Source: Nonomuraea sp. SBT364 (GTDB lineage Bacteria; Actinomycetota; Actinomycetes; Streptosporangiales; Streptosporangiaceae). Taken from it: DNA of 39,661 nucleotides. Positions 7,991 to 15,818 of this stretch are shown piece by piece. The DNA lies in contig NZ_LAVL01000073.1 of the NCBI RefSeq assembly GCF_001083785.1, positions 1 through 39,661 of the forward strand, in the 5' to 3' direction. Below the pieces are notes generated by a model, which was given only the letters and a program-made list of their open reading frames with translations, was not told the DNA's origin and made no database searches. A program made the position numbers and the translations under genes. Numbering within the stretch: the first letter of the stretch is position 1; each line of letters begins with the position of its first letter.

Positions 7991-8453
7991 GACGCTCCTG
8001 GGGTTGGTTCAGCCGTTCGCGTATCGATCGCGTGCTCACGCCGCCGTCGGGGTGCCGGTCGAGCTTCGCGCGCCTGACGAGGTCGTGAACTCCCTGCCGG
8101 GTGATCCCGAGCATCGCCCCCGCCGTGGCGAACGACACCGCCTCCTTGCCCGGATGCCCCGCCCGCCTGGCCACGGCCCTGCCGAAGGCGGTGCCCCACC
8201 ACTCGTCGGACGGGTCGAACGGGCCGTCCCCGGGGAAGACGGCCGCGATCAGCCGCGCCGCCGTACGGACCGCGAGGGCGTCGTCGGGGCCCAGCAACTG
8301 GGCGGCCCACACCTCGGCCTCGATCCGCAGCCGGGCCCTGACCGGGTCCACCTGCTCCTCGGAGCCGAACAGGATCTCCAGCGGATCGACGATCCGCCGC
8401 TCGACCAGCTCGACCAGCTCACGCACCAGCGCCACATGCTCACGCGTACTCAC
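7965..8453 (-). CDS. HTH-containing probable regulator, cotranscribed with hydrolase
   Basis: The 162-aa protein is helical. Near its C-terminus (~residues 115-145) it has an HTH-like segment, AGAMLGITRQGVHDLVRRAKL, resembling excisionase/MerR-type recognition helices. GTG 8453 is chosen because it lies at the edge of a large palindrome and gives a normal N-terminus (STREHVALVREL); an upstream extension would be read through the palindrome. It precedes and overlaps the hydrolase gene. The palindrome at its start codon suggests that it represses its own operon. Family not firmly recognised. Confidence 0.65.
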   Translation of the reverse strand: MSTREHVALVRELVELVERRIVDPLEILFGSEEQVDPVRARLRIEAEVWAAQLLGPDDALAVRTAARLIAAVFPGDGPFDPSDEWWGTAFGRAVARRAGHPGKEAVSFATAGAMLGITRQGVHDLVRRAKLDRHPDGGVSTRSIRERLNQPQERHGARRHHH

Positions 8454-8493
8454 TTGACGAACGATAGCAAGTACTTGCTTAGATTCGTCAAGT
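8452..8493. promoter_or_regulatory. Four-box palindromic operator at the start of the HTH/hydrolase operon
   Basis: A 42-bp dyad is centred between 8472 and 8473. Its perfect core AGCAAGTACTTGCT (8466-8479) is flanked by perfect 10-bp outer arms, ACTTGACGAA (8452-8461) and its complement (8484-8493). Each half contains two ACTTG/CAAGT boxes. It covers the GTG start at 8453 and the immediate upstream DNA, as expected for a tight autorepressor site. Confidence 0.65.
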
Positions 8494-8650
8494 AGCCTGA
8501 TCCGGCGAGAGCTGCGATCATCGGCGTCGTGACGTCGACCAGAAAGGGCCATGCCGCGTAGGCTCCCTTCCGAGGTCCGTACGCGCGGATCGGCGTGCGG
8601 AGCCCACAGAGCTTCGATCCATCACGTTCCCGGGCTCGGCCGTCGCCCCC

Positions 8651-8812
8651 ATGGGCGCGGTGATCGTCCTCGAACACACCCGGTGGTGGCCCGGGGCGGT
8701 GGCGGCGGCCCTGATCCTTCCCGTCGACCGGTACTACCTCCGCCGGACCTCGCCCCCTCCGCCGGCGTCGCCGGACTCGGACTTGGCGTGGTGGGAGCGG
8801 CGGGGTGGTTAG
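8651..8812 (+). CDS. Possible 53-aa small membrane protein
   Basis: This short reading frame has nearly all G/C third positions and a sensible composition: one hydrophobic stretch (WWPGAVAAALIL) followed by YYLRR and a Pro/Ser-rich tail ending in WWERRGG. Its stop overlaps the end of the convergent TetR gene by 4 nt. No good ribosome site precedes ATG 8651, and the frame stays open upstream to at least 8522, so the start or even the gene is uncertain. Confidence 0.4.
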   Translation: MGAVIVLEHTRWWPGAVAAALILPVDRYYLRRTSPPPPASPDSDLAWWERRGG

Positions 8813-9381
8813 CGGCTGAAGCGAGCCAGGAGGAGGGCGAGCCTGCGGTCGTGGTACTCGCGCGGGATCCGGCCCCCGCGCATCAGCATGATCAGGCCGT
8901 GCAGGGCGGCCCAGAAGGTCTCGGCCAGCAGCCCCGGATCGGCGCCGTCCGCGTGCGGACTCACGGCCCTGACGACCTCGTCGAACGCGGCGCGCAGGGG
9001 CGCGGGGCTCTCGGGCGTGGCGAAGGGCAGGTCGACGATCTGGTTGAACATGGCGTCGTAGAGCGCCGGCCGCCGGTCGGCGAAGGCCACGTACGCGGAT
9101 CCGACCGCGGCGAGGATGTCGGCGGGGGCGGGCGCGGCCATCCGGGCCGCGCGTAGCTCCTCGGCCAGGTCGGCGATGCCTTCCAGGGCGACGGCCGTCA
9201 TGATCGCGTCCTTGCCCTTGAAGTGGCTGTAGAGGACCGGCTGGCTGTACTCGACCTCCTCGGCCAGTCGCCGGGTGGTCACCGCCTCCCAGCCCTCGGC
9301 CTCGGCCAGTTCCCGGGCGGCCGTGATGATGAGCTTCTCCCGCTGGGCGCGTTCGCGTTCCTTGCGCGTCTGGATCGACAT
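8809..9381 (-). CDS. TetR family transcriptional regulator (WHG-type C-terminus)
   Basis: The 190-aa protein has an N-terminal TetR HTH (residues ~10-60: IITAARELAEAEGW, TTRRLAEEVEYSQPVLYSHF). Its C-terminal domain contains FWAALHGLIMLMRGG, the W-HG pattern of the WHG family. It is divergent from the DUF4267 membrane-protein gene, with CTAGC-N3-GCTAG operators between them. It probably represses both genes. Confidence 0.9.
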   Translation of the reverse strand: MSIQTRKERERAQREKLIITAARELAEAEGWEAVTTRRLAEEVEYSQPVLYSHFKGKDAIMTAVALEGIADLAEELRAARMAAPAPADILAAVGSAYVAFADRRPALYDAMFNQIVDLPFATPESPAPLRAAFDEVVRAVSPHADGADPGLLAETFWAALHGLIMLMRGGRIPREYHDRRLALLLARFSR

Positions 9382-9391
9382 GCTCTCGAAT

Positions 9392-9454
9392 CTAGCACCG
9401 CTAGCAAGTTTGCCTATGCTCTGCTAGCGTTGTCCTTGTTCCTAGCGCTGCTAG
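9392..9454. promoter_or_regulatory. Paired CTAGC-N3-GCTAG operators between tetR and DUF4267 gene
   Basis: Two copies of CTAGC-N3-GCTAG (9392-9404 and 9442-9454) flank a third, compact GCTAGC palindrome (9423-9428). Centres are about 27 and 23 bp apart, roughly two helical turns. A possible plus-strand promoter TTGTCC-N16-TAGTTT (9430-9457) overlaps the right-hand operator. The arrangement fits repression of both divergent genes by the adjacent TetR protein. Confidence 0.65.
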
Positions 9455-9471
9455 TTTTATGGAGTCACGCC

Positions 9472-9837
9472 ATGCTCACCACCATCGCTTACGGCCTCGC
9501 CATCGCCCTCAACCTGATGTGCCTGCTCATCGGCGCCCGCTTCCTGTTCACGCCGTACGCCGCCGCGACGGGCTACGGCGTGCCCGCCAAGACGGACCGC
9601 GCCTACCTGACGATCAAGGGCCTGCGCGACGGGACGTACGGCCTGGTCGGCCTGGCCCTGCTGGCTTTCGCCGGGGCCCAGGCCGAGGCCTGGTTCATGC
9701 TGGTCGTCGCCCTGCTGCCGCTGGGCGACACGATCATCGTGCTGCGCAACGGCGGCAGCAAGGCGACCGCGTTCGGAGTCCACTTCGCCACGGCCGTCCT
9801 CGTCCTGATCAGCGCCGCGCTGCTCTTCGCCGTCTGA
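9472..9837 (+). CDS. DUF4267 family small membrane protein
   Basis: The 121-aa protein has about four membrane helices (near residues 3-24, 50-68, 72-90 and 100-120) and the soluble loop FLFTPYAAATGYGVPAKTDRAYL. That loop is typical of DUF4267 proteins, usually found beside TetR regulators. ATG 9472 has a GGAG ribosome site at 9461-9464. Biochemical function unknown. Expression is probably controlled by the divergent TetR regulator. Confidence 0.8.
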   Translation: MLTTIAYGLAIALNLMCLLIGARFLFTPYAAATGYGVPAKTDRAYLTIKGLRDGTYGLVGLALLAFAGAQAEAWFMLVVALLPLGDTIIVLRNGGSKATAFGVHFATAVLVLISAALLFAV

Positions 9838-9842
9838 CCGGG

Positions 9843-10742
9843 CTACTCGCCCCGGCCGAGGTCGAAGGCGACGTCGGCGAGGTGGACCGTCTCCACCTCC
9901 GGGTCGTCGAGGAGCTTGCGCAGGTCGGCGAGCTTCCAGCCGTCGATGAGAAGCCCGTGCACCACGCCCTCCCTGGCCGCCATCGCGAGCCATCCGTCGG
10001 TCAGTCCGAACGCGGTGAGATCATCTCCCCTGTCGAGCAGCCCCACCCACGTGCGGAAGGCCGCCAGCGCCGCCCGGGGCTCACTCTCGCACTGATAGGC
10101 GAGCTCGTCCCTGGTGCGGCTCACGGGCATGGCCCGGTTCCAGACGACCGCGTTCAAGAAGGACGGGGAGGCGGAGTCGTCGTAATAGGACGGCGAGTAG
10201 AGGTACGAGACGTCCTCCCCGCCGCAGATCTTGTGCTTCCCGTTGAAGGCGATGAGCCGCTCGGTGGTCATCGCCTGCGTGAAGTCCACGACCGCGACGG
10301 CGTTGAGCGTCCGGGGAAGCGCGTCGAAGGTCTCGCGGGTCTTCACGCCGCTGACCAGCTCCGACTCCACGGACCCGATCGCCTCGGCCACGCTCCCGGC
10401 CGGCTCGTCGAGGGAGGGGGCCCGGACCGCGCCGAACAGGTTCTCCGTGATCTCGTAGTAGGTCCCGCCCTCGCCGGGACCGGCCCGGCGGGGCTCACCC
10501 CACAGGGTGTGGGTCGCGTGCAGCAACCCCTGGTCGTCGTCGTAGCCGTGGAGCCGCTTGTCCGGGTTCGCGATGGCCGCGGCCGTCCCGTACACGCGGG
10601 CCATCCGCTCGCCGTCGTAGTCGACGAACAGCCACATGGTCCGGTCGGCCACCACGACCGCCAGCCACAGCGCCACGGTGACGGCCAGCACCTTGACCAG
10701 GGACCTGGCCACGTACGCCCAATCGGGCTCGCTCGGGTTCAT
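9843..10742 (-). CDS. Membrane-anchored hypothetical protein, 299 aa
   Basis: One N-terminal membrane segment (residues ~14-34, SLVKVLAVTVALWLAVVVAD) precedes a ~260-residue extracytoplasmic domain. That domain has two cysteines (KICGGED, YQCESE), which could pair. The C-terminus, AREGVVHGLLIDGWKLADL, looks like a folded alpha/beta subdomain. No family recognised. The gene is monocistronic and convergent with the DUF4267 gene, with a 5-nt gap. Confidence 0.75.
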   Translation of the reverse strand: MNPSEPDWAYVARSLVKVLAVTVALWLAVVVADRTMWLFVDYDGERMARVYGTAAAIANPDKRLHGYDDDQGLLHATHTLWGEPRRAGPGEGGTYYEITENLFGAVRAPSLDEPAGSVAEAIGSVESELVSGVKTRETFDALPRTLNAVAVVDFTQAMTTERLIAFNGKHKICGGEDVSYLYSPSYYDDSASPSFLNAVVWNRAMPVSRTRDELAYQCESEPRAALAAFRTWVGLLDRGDDLTAFGLTDGWLAMAAREGVVHGLLIDGWKLADLRKLLDDPEVETVHLADVAFDLGRGE

Positions 10743-10802
10743 CGCGGCACGCTCCTGCGATCTACGTCATTCGGGTACGGCGCACCACAGCCCGGCACAT
10801 GA

Positions 10803-11699
10803 TCAGGACTCGCGCCCGATCGGGTGGCTGGGGAGCAGTCCTTGCCGCTGCGCCCAGGAGGCCAGCCGCCGCATGGCGGCATGGTCGGAGCTGTCCGGGC
10901 GGGTGGTGACGAGGACGATGGCCTGTTCCTGATCGTCGACGTTGAGCAGAACCTGCCAGTCGACGTCGAACGAGCCGGCGATCGGGTGGTGGACCCGGCT
11001 GTGACCGAACGGGTGCACGGTCACCAGGTGCTGACTCCACCAGGCGCGGAAGTCGTCGTCCCGCGCCGACAACTCCCCGACGATCTCCTTCAGCCGGGCC
11101 CGGTCGGGACAGGCGCCGGCGGCCATCCGCAGGCCGGAGACCGCTTCGCGGGCGCGCGCGGGCCAGTCGTCCTGCAGGGCCCGGACATGCGGATCCAGGA
11201 AGACCATGCGAACGTAGTTGCGGCGCTTCGGCGACAGGGCGGCGAGGTCACCGAGCAGAGCGGCGCCGAGTTGATTCCAGGCCAGGACGTCCAGATAGCG
11301 GCCGAACACGAACGCCGGGGTGTCGACCAGATTGGCCAGCAGCCGCACCGTGGGCTGGGTGACCTGCTGCTCGGTCTCGCCGGGCTGCTCCGACATGGTG
11401 GAGCCGGCCAGGTGGAACAGGTGCCGCTGCTGGTCGTCGCTGAGCCGCAGGGCCCGGCCGATGGCGGCCAGTACCGAGGGGGAGGCGGTGCGGACCCGGC
11501 CTTGCTCCAGCCGGGTGTAGTAGTCCGTGCTGATGCCGGCGAGCTGGGCCACCTCCTCGCGGCGCAGCCCGGGAACGCGCCTCGGGTAGGCCGGTTCGGG
11601 CAGGCCGTGCTCGGCCGCGGTGACGGCGCCGCGCCGGGCCATGAGAAAGTCGGCCAGCGGCCCCCTCGACGAACCAAGGCACGGACTGTGCGAGTCCAT
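10803..11699 (-). CDS. XRE/MmyB-type helix-turn-helix regulator
   Basis: The 298-aa protein has an N-terminal HTH_31-type domain (residues ~35-90: PGLRREEVAQLAGISTDYYT, RLEQGR) and a C-terminal MmyB-like ligand-binding domain. The latter carries VFGRYLDVLAWN and the closing DWQVLLNVDDQEQAIVLVTT strand pair. Members often regulate divergent short-chain dehydrogenases or secondary-metabolism genes and may bind fatty acids. ATG 11699 is chosen because the HTH family begins near it and TTAGGTGAC precedes it; the frame is open further upstream to 11870. The broken SDR at 12141 may be a relic of its usual partner. Confidence 0.9.
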   Translation of the reverse strand: MDSHSPCLGSSRGPLADFLMARRGAVTAAEHGLPEPAYPRRVPGLRREEVAQLAGISTDYYTRLEQGRVRTASPSVLAAIGRALRLSDDQQRHLFHLAGSTMSEQPGETEQQVTQPTVRLLANLVDTPAFVFGRYLDVLAWNQLGAALLGDLAALSPKRRNYVRMVFLDPHVRALQDDWPARAREAVSGLRMAAGACPDRARLKEIVGELSARDDDFRAWWSQHLVTVHPFGHSRVHHPIAGSFDVDWQVLLNVDDQEQAIVLVTTRPDSSDHAAMRRLASWAQRQGLLPSHPIGRES

Positions 11700-12140
11700 G
11701 TCACCTAATGGTGGCATCAGAGCGGGCAAAAATCCGGGGAAAGTGATTCCCAGGAACAACTGATCCTTCCATCTCAGCTGGTCATCAGCGACCGTAGCGG
11801 TGGAAAGCGCGACAGACGGGCCCTGCGGATTCTGGAGGGGGGCTGTGGGGACGAGTCTGCGCATTTCCACGCGGCGTGGGAGGGGAACCCGTACCTCGGA
11901 AGCCGCATGATTCCACCGCCCTCCACGTCAAAAGAGGGCGGTGGAATCAACGCCCGGAAGCCGAGTGGCGCCGCCGGAATCGCTATTCACGGCGGCGCAG
12001 CAGCACCACCGCGAGCCAGATGACGGTGGGCAGCAGGATGAGCACGACCAGGGCTCGGTGGCGGCCACTGCGTGAGGCTACCCCGCTGGGACCGCAGTGC
12101 GCGATGATCGAACGCTGAGGGCCGAGACGAGGGAGCCGTC
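11700..12140. other. Intergenic region between MmyB-type regulator and SDR remnant
   Basis: About 440 nt without a convincing gene. It contains the 16-bp hairpin at 11908-11949. On the minus strand (12080-11983) a stretch would encode one hydrophobic helix followed by RRRE and a stop, but it has no start codon and is probably a relic of a small membrane-protein gene. Confidence 0.5.
11908..11949. terminator. Strong 16-bp hairpin without U-tract
   Basis: TGATTCCACCGCCCTC (11908-11923) and its exact complement (11934-11949) enclose a 10-nt loop. No gene ends immediately next to it on either strand and no T-run follows. It may be a bidirectional actinobacterial terminator or a relic of an inverted-repeat element. 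Confidence 0.4.
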
Positions 12141-12311
12141 ATGGGACATGTGCTGGCGACCGGGGCCACCGGAGGGATCGGGAAGGTCCTGGTCGGCGCG
12201 CTGGTGGAGGCGGGGCATCGCGTGACCGCCGTGGGGCGCGACGTCGGGCGGCTGGAGGTGCCGGGGATGACCGGGGGCGACGGCGACCGATCTGCTGGGC
12301 GCACCGGCTGA
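12141..12311 (+). pseudogene. Truncated, frameshifted short-chain dehydrogenase (N-terminal Rossmann piece)
   Basis: A good ribosome site (GAGGGAG) precedes ATG 12141. The product begins with a classic NAD(P)-binding strand and glycine motif, VLATGATGGIGK, then continues with EAGHRVTAVGRD. It stops after 56 codons instead of ~230-280. From about 12270 the recognisable sequence moves to another frame (ATDLLGAPADAY), showing a frameshift or deletion. Only the first beta-alpha-beta unit survives, so no enzyme activity is expected. Confidence 0.75.
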
Positions 12312-12420
12312 CGCCTATCCGTGTGAGCTGTCCGTACTGCCGTCACCGCGCTGAAGGCGGAGGCAGGGCGGAAAGGGGAAAGCGACCACTCCTTTCCACT
12401 CTCAACGTATAGCGCATCGG

Positions 12421-12440
12421 GGGGCTTGCCACAAGACCCC
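12421..12440 (+). promoter_or_regulatory. Rifamycin-associated element (RAE) upstream of helR
   Basis: The imperfect palindrome GGGGCTTGCCACAAGACCCC matches the RAE consensus as I recall it (GGGGCTTGCGGCAAGGCCC) at 16 of 19 positions. RAEs occur upstream of rifamycin-inactivating and rifamycin-protection genes in actinomycetes and mediate induction by the drug. A TTGCCA hexamer inside it could be the -35 of a promoter, but the -10 is unclear. Confidence 0.8.
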
Positions 12441-12559
12441 GGTCATGCCGCACAATTGCTGGCCGAAGCCACTGCCTGCGGAAATGGGGGATGCGCATGC
12501 CGGTCCAGCCGCCTTGCCGCGCGCAACGGCGCATGCGACCTCAGATCGGAGCCATAGAC

Positions 12560-14707
12560 GTGACCCCGCTGACCACCAGCGTGTTCGACCTTCCCGACAA
12601 CCTCTCCCCCAAGGCCGACCCGAAGCTGATCTCCGGCGACGAGCGGCACTTCGCGGCCATCGCGGAGAGCCTCGAACAGTCGATCGCCGACCTGTCCGAC
12701 CGCCTCGACGCCGCGCGGAAGGCGCCCGGCGGCAAGGGGCGGCAGGCGCTGGACCGGGACCTGGAGGTTCACCGCCTGTCCGCTCGGCTGCGCGCGCTGC
12801 GCCGCTTCGGCCTGGACCTGTGCCTGGGCCACATGGTCAGCGACGACGACCCCGAGCCCGTTTACATCGGACGACTCGGCCTCACGGACAGCACGGGGCG
12901 GCGGCTGCTGCTCGACTGGCGTTCCGCCGCGGCCGAGCCGTTCTTCGGAGCCACCCACGCCAACCCGATGGGCCTGGAGAGCCGCCGCCGGTATCGCTGG
13001 ACCCGCGGCCGGATCAGCGACTACTGGGACGAGGTGTTCACCTCGGACGGGTTCGAGGGGCACGCCGCGCTCGACGACCAGTCCGCCTTCATCGCCAGCC
13101 TGGGCAGCAACCGGTCGGCCCGGATGCGGGACGTGCTCGGCACCATCCAGGCCGACCAGGACGCCATCATCCGCGCCGGGTCCAGCGGCGCTCTCGTCGT
13201 CGACGGCGGCCCCGGCACCGGGAAGACCGTCGTCGCGCTGCACCGCTCGGCCTACCTCCTCTACTCCGACCCCCGTCTCGGTCACCGCCGGGGCGGCGTG
13301 CTGTTCGTCGGCCCGCACCAGCCGTACCTGGCCTATGTCGCCGACGTCCTGCCCAGTCTCGGCGAGGAGGGCGTGCAGACCTGCACCCTGCGGGACCTGG
13401 TCACCGAGGGAGCCGGGGCGGCGGTCGAGGCCGACCCGGAGGTGGCCCGCCTGAAGGCGTCCGCGGACCTGGTGAAGGCGATCGAGCCGGCCGTCAGGTT
13501 CTACGAGAACCCGCCCGCCAAGGGGATGACGGTCACCACCCACTGGTCCGACGTCTGGCTGAGCGTCGAAGACTGGGCCGAGGCGTTCGAAGCGGCGGAG
13601 CCCGGCATCCCGCACAACGAGGCGCGCGACCGGATCTGGGAGGAGCTGCTCAGGATCCTGCTGGACAAGCACGACGAGGACGCCTCGCCCGACCTGCTGC
13701 GCCGGTCGCTGCTGCGGAACAGGGAGCTGCTGACGACCTTCAACCGGGCGTGGCCGCTGATCGAAGCGGCCGACCTCGTCGGTGACCTGTGGACGGTGCC
13801 CGCCTACCTGCGCAAGTGCGCTCCCTGGCTCAGCGTCGAGGACATCCGCAAGCTGCAGCGCGAGGACCCGCAGGCCTGGACGGTGTCCGACCTGCCGCTC
13901 CTGGACGCGGCCCGGCAGCGGCTCGGCGACCCGGAGACGTCCCGGCACAGGCGCCGCCAGGAAGCCACCGTCGCCGCCGAGCGCGCGCGCATGTCCACGG
14001 TCGTCGACGCGCTGCTCGAAGCCGACGACGACGGCGAAGGCGTGGTGACGATGCTGCACGGCCAGGACATCAAGGACGCCCTGGTCGACGAGAGCACCCT
14101 GCCCGGCCTCGAACCGGACCGGCTCGCCGGCCCGTTCGCGCACGTCGTCGTGGACGAGGCCCAGGAGCTGACCGACGCCGAATGGCAGATGCTGCTGCTG
14201 CGCTGCCCGTCCCGGAGCTTCACCATCGTCGGCGACCGCGCCCAGGCCAGGCACGGGTTCACCGAGACGTGGCAGGAACGCCTGGAGCGCATCGGGCTCG
14301 ACCGGGTCACCCTGGCCTCGCTGAGCATCAACTACCGGACGCCGGAGGAGATCATGACGGAGGCGGAGCCGGTCATCCGGGCCGCGCTCCCGGACGCCAA
14401 CGTGCCGGCCTCCATCCGCAGCAACGGCGTGCCCGTCGTCCACGGATCCGTCTCGGAGCTGGACTCGATCCTCGACGCCTGGCTCGCCGCGCACGCCGAA
14501 GGGACCGCGTGCGTGATCGGCGATCCGTCCTTCCGGGGTACGTCCCGCGTACGGTCACTGAGCCCGGAGCTGTCGAAGGGGCTCGAGTTCGACCTGGTCG
14601 TCCTCGTCGACCCGCAGGCGTACGGCGACGGCATTGAAGGCGCGGTCGACCGCTACGTCGCGATGACCCGGGCGACCCAGCGGCTGGTCATCCTCACGAG
14701 CTCCTGA
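12560..14707 (+). CDS. helR: RNA polymerase recycling motor ATPase HelR
   Basis: The 715-aa UvrD/HelD-like ATPase has an N-terminal coiled region (ISGDERHFAAIAESLEQS, residues ~18-40) that reaches into RNA polymerase. Walker A is GGPGTGKT at 216-223 and motif II is DEAQ at 532-535, followed by a UvrD-like C-terminal lobe. The opening TTSVFDLPDNLSPKADP and the LGHMV and DWRSAAAEPFFGATH blocks are characteristic of HelR. HelR displaces stalled or rifamycin-bound RNA polymerase from DNA and gives rifamycin tolerance. GTG 12560 is chosen for its GGAG ribosome site 8 nt upstream and family start. The RAE upstream suggests drug induction. Confidence 0.93.
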   Translation: MTPLTTSVFDLPDNLSPKADPKLISGDERHFAAIAESLEQSIADLSDRLDAARKAPGGKGRQALDRDLEVHRLSARLRALRRFGLDLCLGHMVSDDDPEPVYIGRLGLTDSTGRRLLLDWRSAAAEPFFGATHANPMGLESRRRYRWTRGRISDYWDEVFTSDGFEGHAALDDQSAFIASLGSNRSARMRDVLGTIQADQDAIIRAGSSGALVVDGGPGTGKTVVALHRSAYLLYSDPRLGHRRGGVLFVGPHQPYLAYVADVLPSLGEEGVQTCTLRDLVTEGAGAAVEADPEVARLKASADLVKAIEPAVRFYENPPAKGMTVTTHWSDVWLSVEDWAEAFEAAEPGIPHNEARDRIWEELLRILLDKHDEDASPDLLRRSLLRNRELLTTFNRAWPLIEAADLVGDLWTVPAYLRKCAPWLSVEDIRKLQREDPQAWTVSDLPLLDAARQRLGDPETSRHRRRQEATVAAERARMSTVVDALLEADDDGEGVVTMLHGQDIKDALVDESTLPGLEPDRLAGPFAHVVVDEAQELTDAEWQMLLLRCPSRSFTIVGDRAQARHGFTETWQERLERIGLDRVTLASLSINYRTPEEIMTEAEPVIRAALPDANVPASIRSNGVPVVHGSVSELDSILDAWLAAHAEGTACVIGDPSFRGTSRVRSLSPELSKGLEFDLVVLVDPQAYGDGIEGAVDRYVAMTRATQRLVILTSS

Positions 14708-14790
14708 CACGCCGATCGGCGCGGCACATCGGGGGAAATGCCGACGGATGGCGGATGATCCGGGGGAAGGCGACCGTGAGGATGGTCGGC

Positions 14791-15687
14791 ATGGACCCCG
14801 AACTCGAAGCGTTCATCCCCCTGCTCCCCCGGCCGGACTATGCCGACGCGGTCGCCGAGCGCAGGATCGTCGCCGCGCTGGTCGCCTCCCTGCCCGCGCC
14901 CGACATCTCGGGCATGGAGGTGACCGACCGCAGGGTGCCGGCGACCCCCGAGGTGCCGGTCCGGATCTACCGGCCGCACACGGCGCAGGGCGCGATCGTC
15001 TGGATGCACGGCGGCGGCTGCATCGTGGGCGACCTGGACACCGAACATCCCTGGGCGGGCCGGCTCGCCGCCGGGGCCGGGACCGTGGTGGTCTCGGTCG
15101 GCTTCCGGCTCGCTCCCGAGCATCCGTTCCCGGCCGCCCTGGACGACTGCTACGCCGTCCTGCTGTGGCTCGCCGAGAACGCCGCGGACCTGGGCGTCGA
15201 TCCTGAACGGATCGCGGTCGGCGGCATGAGCGCGGGCGGCGGCCTCGCGGCCGGCCTGGCGTTGCGGGCCCGCGACGAGCAGGGGCCGCCGATCCGGTTC
15301 CAGCTCCTCAACCAGCCCGGCCTCGACGACCGGCAGGAGACGTGGTCGTCGCGGAACTTCACCGGCACCCCACGGGCGACCTCGGAGAGCGTGGCCACCG
15401 CCTGGCGGTCCTACCTCGGCGGCGCGCCCGCCACGCCGAACGCCGCCACCGCGCGGGCCGCGGACCTGTCCGGCCTGCCGCCCGCCTACATCTCCACCGC
15501 CGAGTTCGACCCGGTACGCGACGAGGCCATCGACTACGCGCTGCGGCTGCTGCGGGCCGGTGTCCCGGTCGAACTGCACCAGTGGCCGGGAACCTTCCAC
15601 GGGTCGCACGCGATCCTGTCGGCCGAGGTGTCGCAGCGGCAGAACACCGAGCTCTTCGCCGCCCTGCGGCGCGCCCTGGCCGAGTGA
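14791..15687 (+). CDS. Alpha/beta hydrolase fold-3 (HSL-type) esterase
   Basis: The ~298-aa hydrolase has the HSL oxyanion motif HGGG (MHGGGCIVGD, ~residue 73). The nucleophile elbow is GGMSAGGGLA (~147), the acid is in STAEFDPVRDE, and the catalytic His in GTFHGSHAI near the C-terminus. These enzymes hydrolyse short- to medium-chain carboxylic esters, usually in the cytoplasm. ATG 14791 has a GAGGAT site upstream; ATG 14755 or 14782 in the same frame are alternatives. It lies 83 nt after helR on the same strand and could be cotranscribed, though it belongs to a different functional class. Confidence 0.88.
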   Translation: MDPELEAFIPLLPRPDYADAVAERRIVAALVASLPAPDISGMEVTDRRVPATPEVPVRIYRPHTAQGAIVWMHGGGCIVGDLDTEHPWAGRLAAGAGTVVVSVGFRLAPEHPFPAALDDCYAVLLWLAENAADLGVDPERIAVGGMSAGGGLAAGLALRARDEQGPPIRFQLLNQPGLDDRQETWSSRNFTGTPRATSESVATAWRSYLGGAPATPNAATARAADLSGLPPAYISTAEFDPVRDEAIDYALRLLRAGVPVELHQWPGTFHGSHAILSAEVSQRQNTELFAALRRALAE

Positions 15688-15749
15688 GGTCGCGCCCCTG
15701 GACGGACTTCGGCTCCAGGGCTGCGCCCGGTCATCCTTCCGGCCCCGTG

Positions 15750-15807
15750 TTGAGTCAGCCGACTGACTCCGCTATGGTTCCTTATGAGTCAGCCGACTAA
15801 CTAACTC
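15750..15807 (+). promoter_or_regulatory. Sigma70-type promoter with duplicated GAGTCAGCCGACT operator
   Basis: TTGAGT (15750-15755), 17-nt spacer and TATGGT (15773-15778) form a good vegetative promoter. The perfect dyad GAGTCA-N6-TGACTC (15752-15769) overlaps the -35. A second copy of GAGTCAGCCGACT (starting at 15786 and ending in ACTAACTC at 15807) covers the expected transcription start. Two sites bracketing the -10 are typical of repression. No regulator gene is adjacent. Confidence 0.65.
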
Positions 15808-15818
15808 AAGGAGATCTC

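Noticed and set aside
11983..12080. Minus-strand stretch encoding one hydrophobic helix plus RRRE
   Set aside because: No ATG, GTG or TTG start in a suitable place before an upstream stop; at best a relic, so not listed as a gene.
12443..14494. 683-codon antisense frame opposite helR
   Set aside because: Mirror of the helR reading frame; no domain and biased composition.
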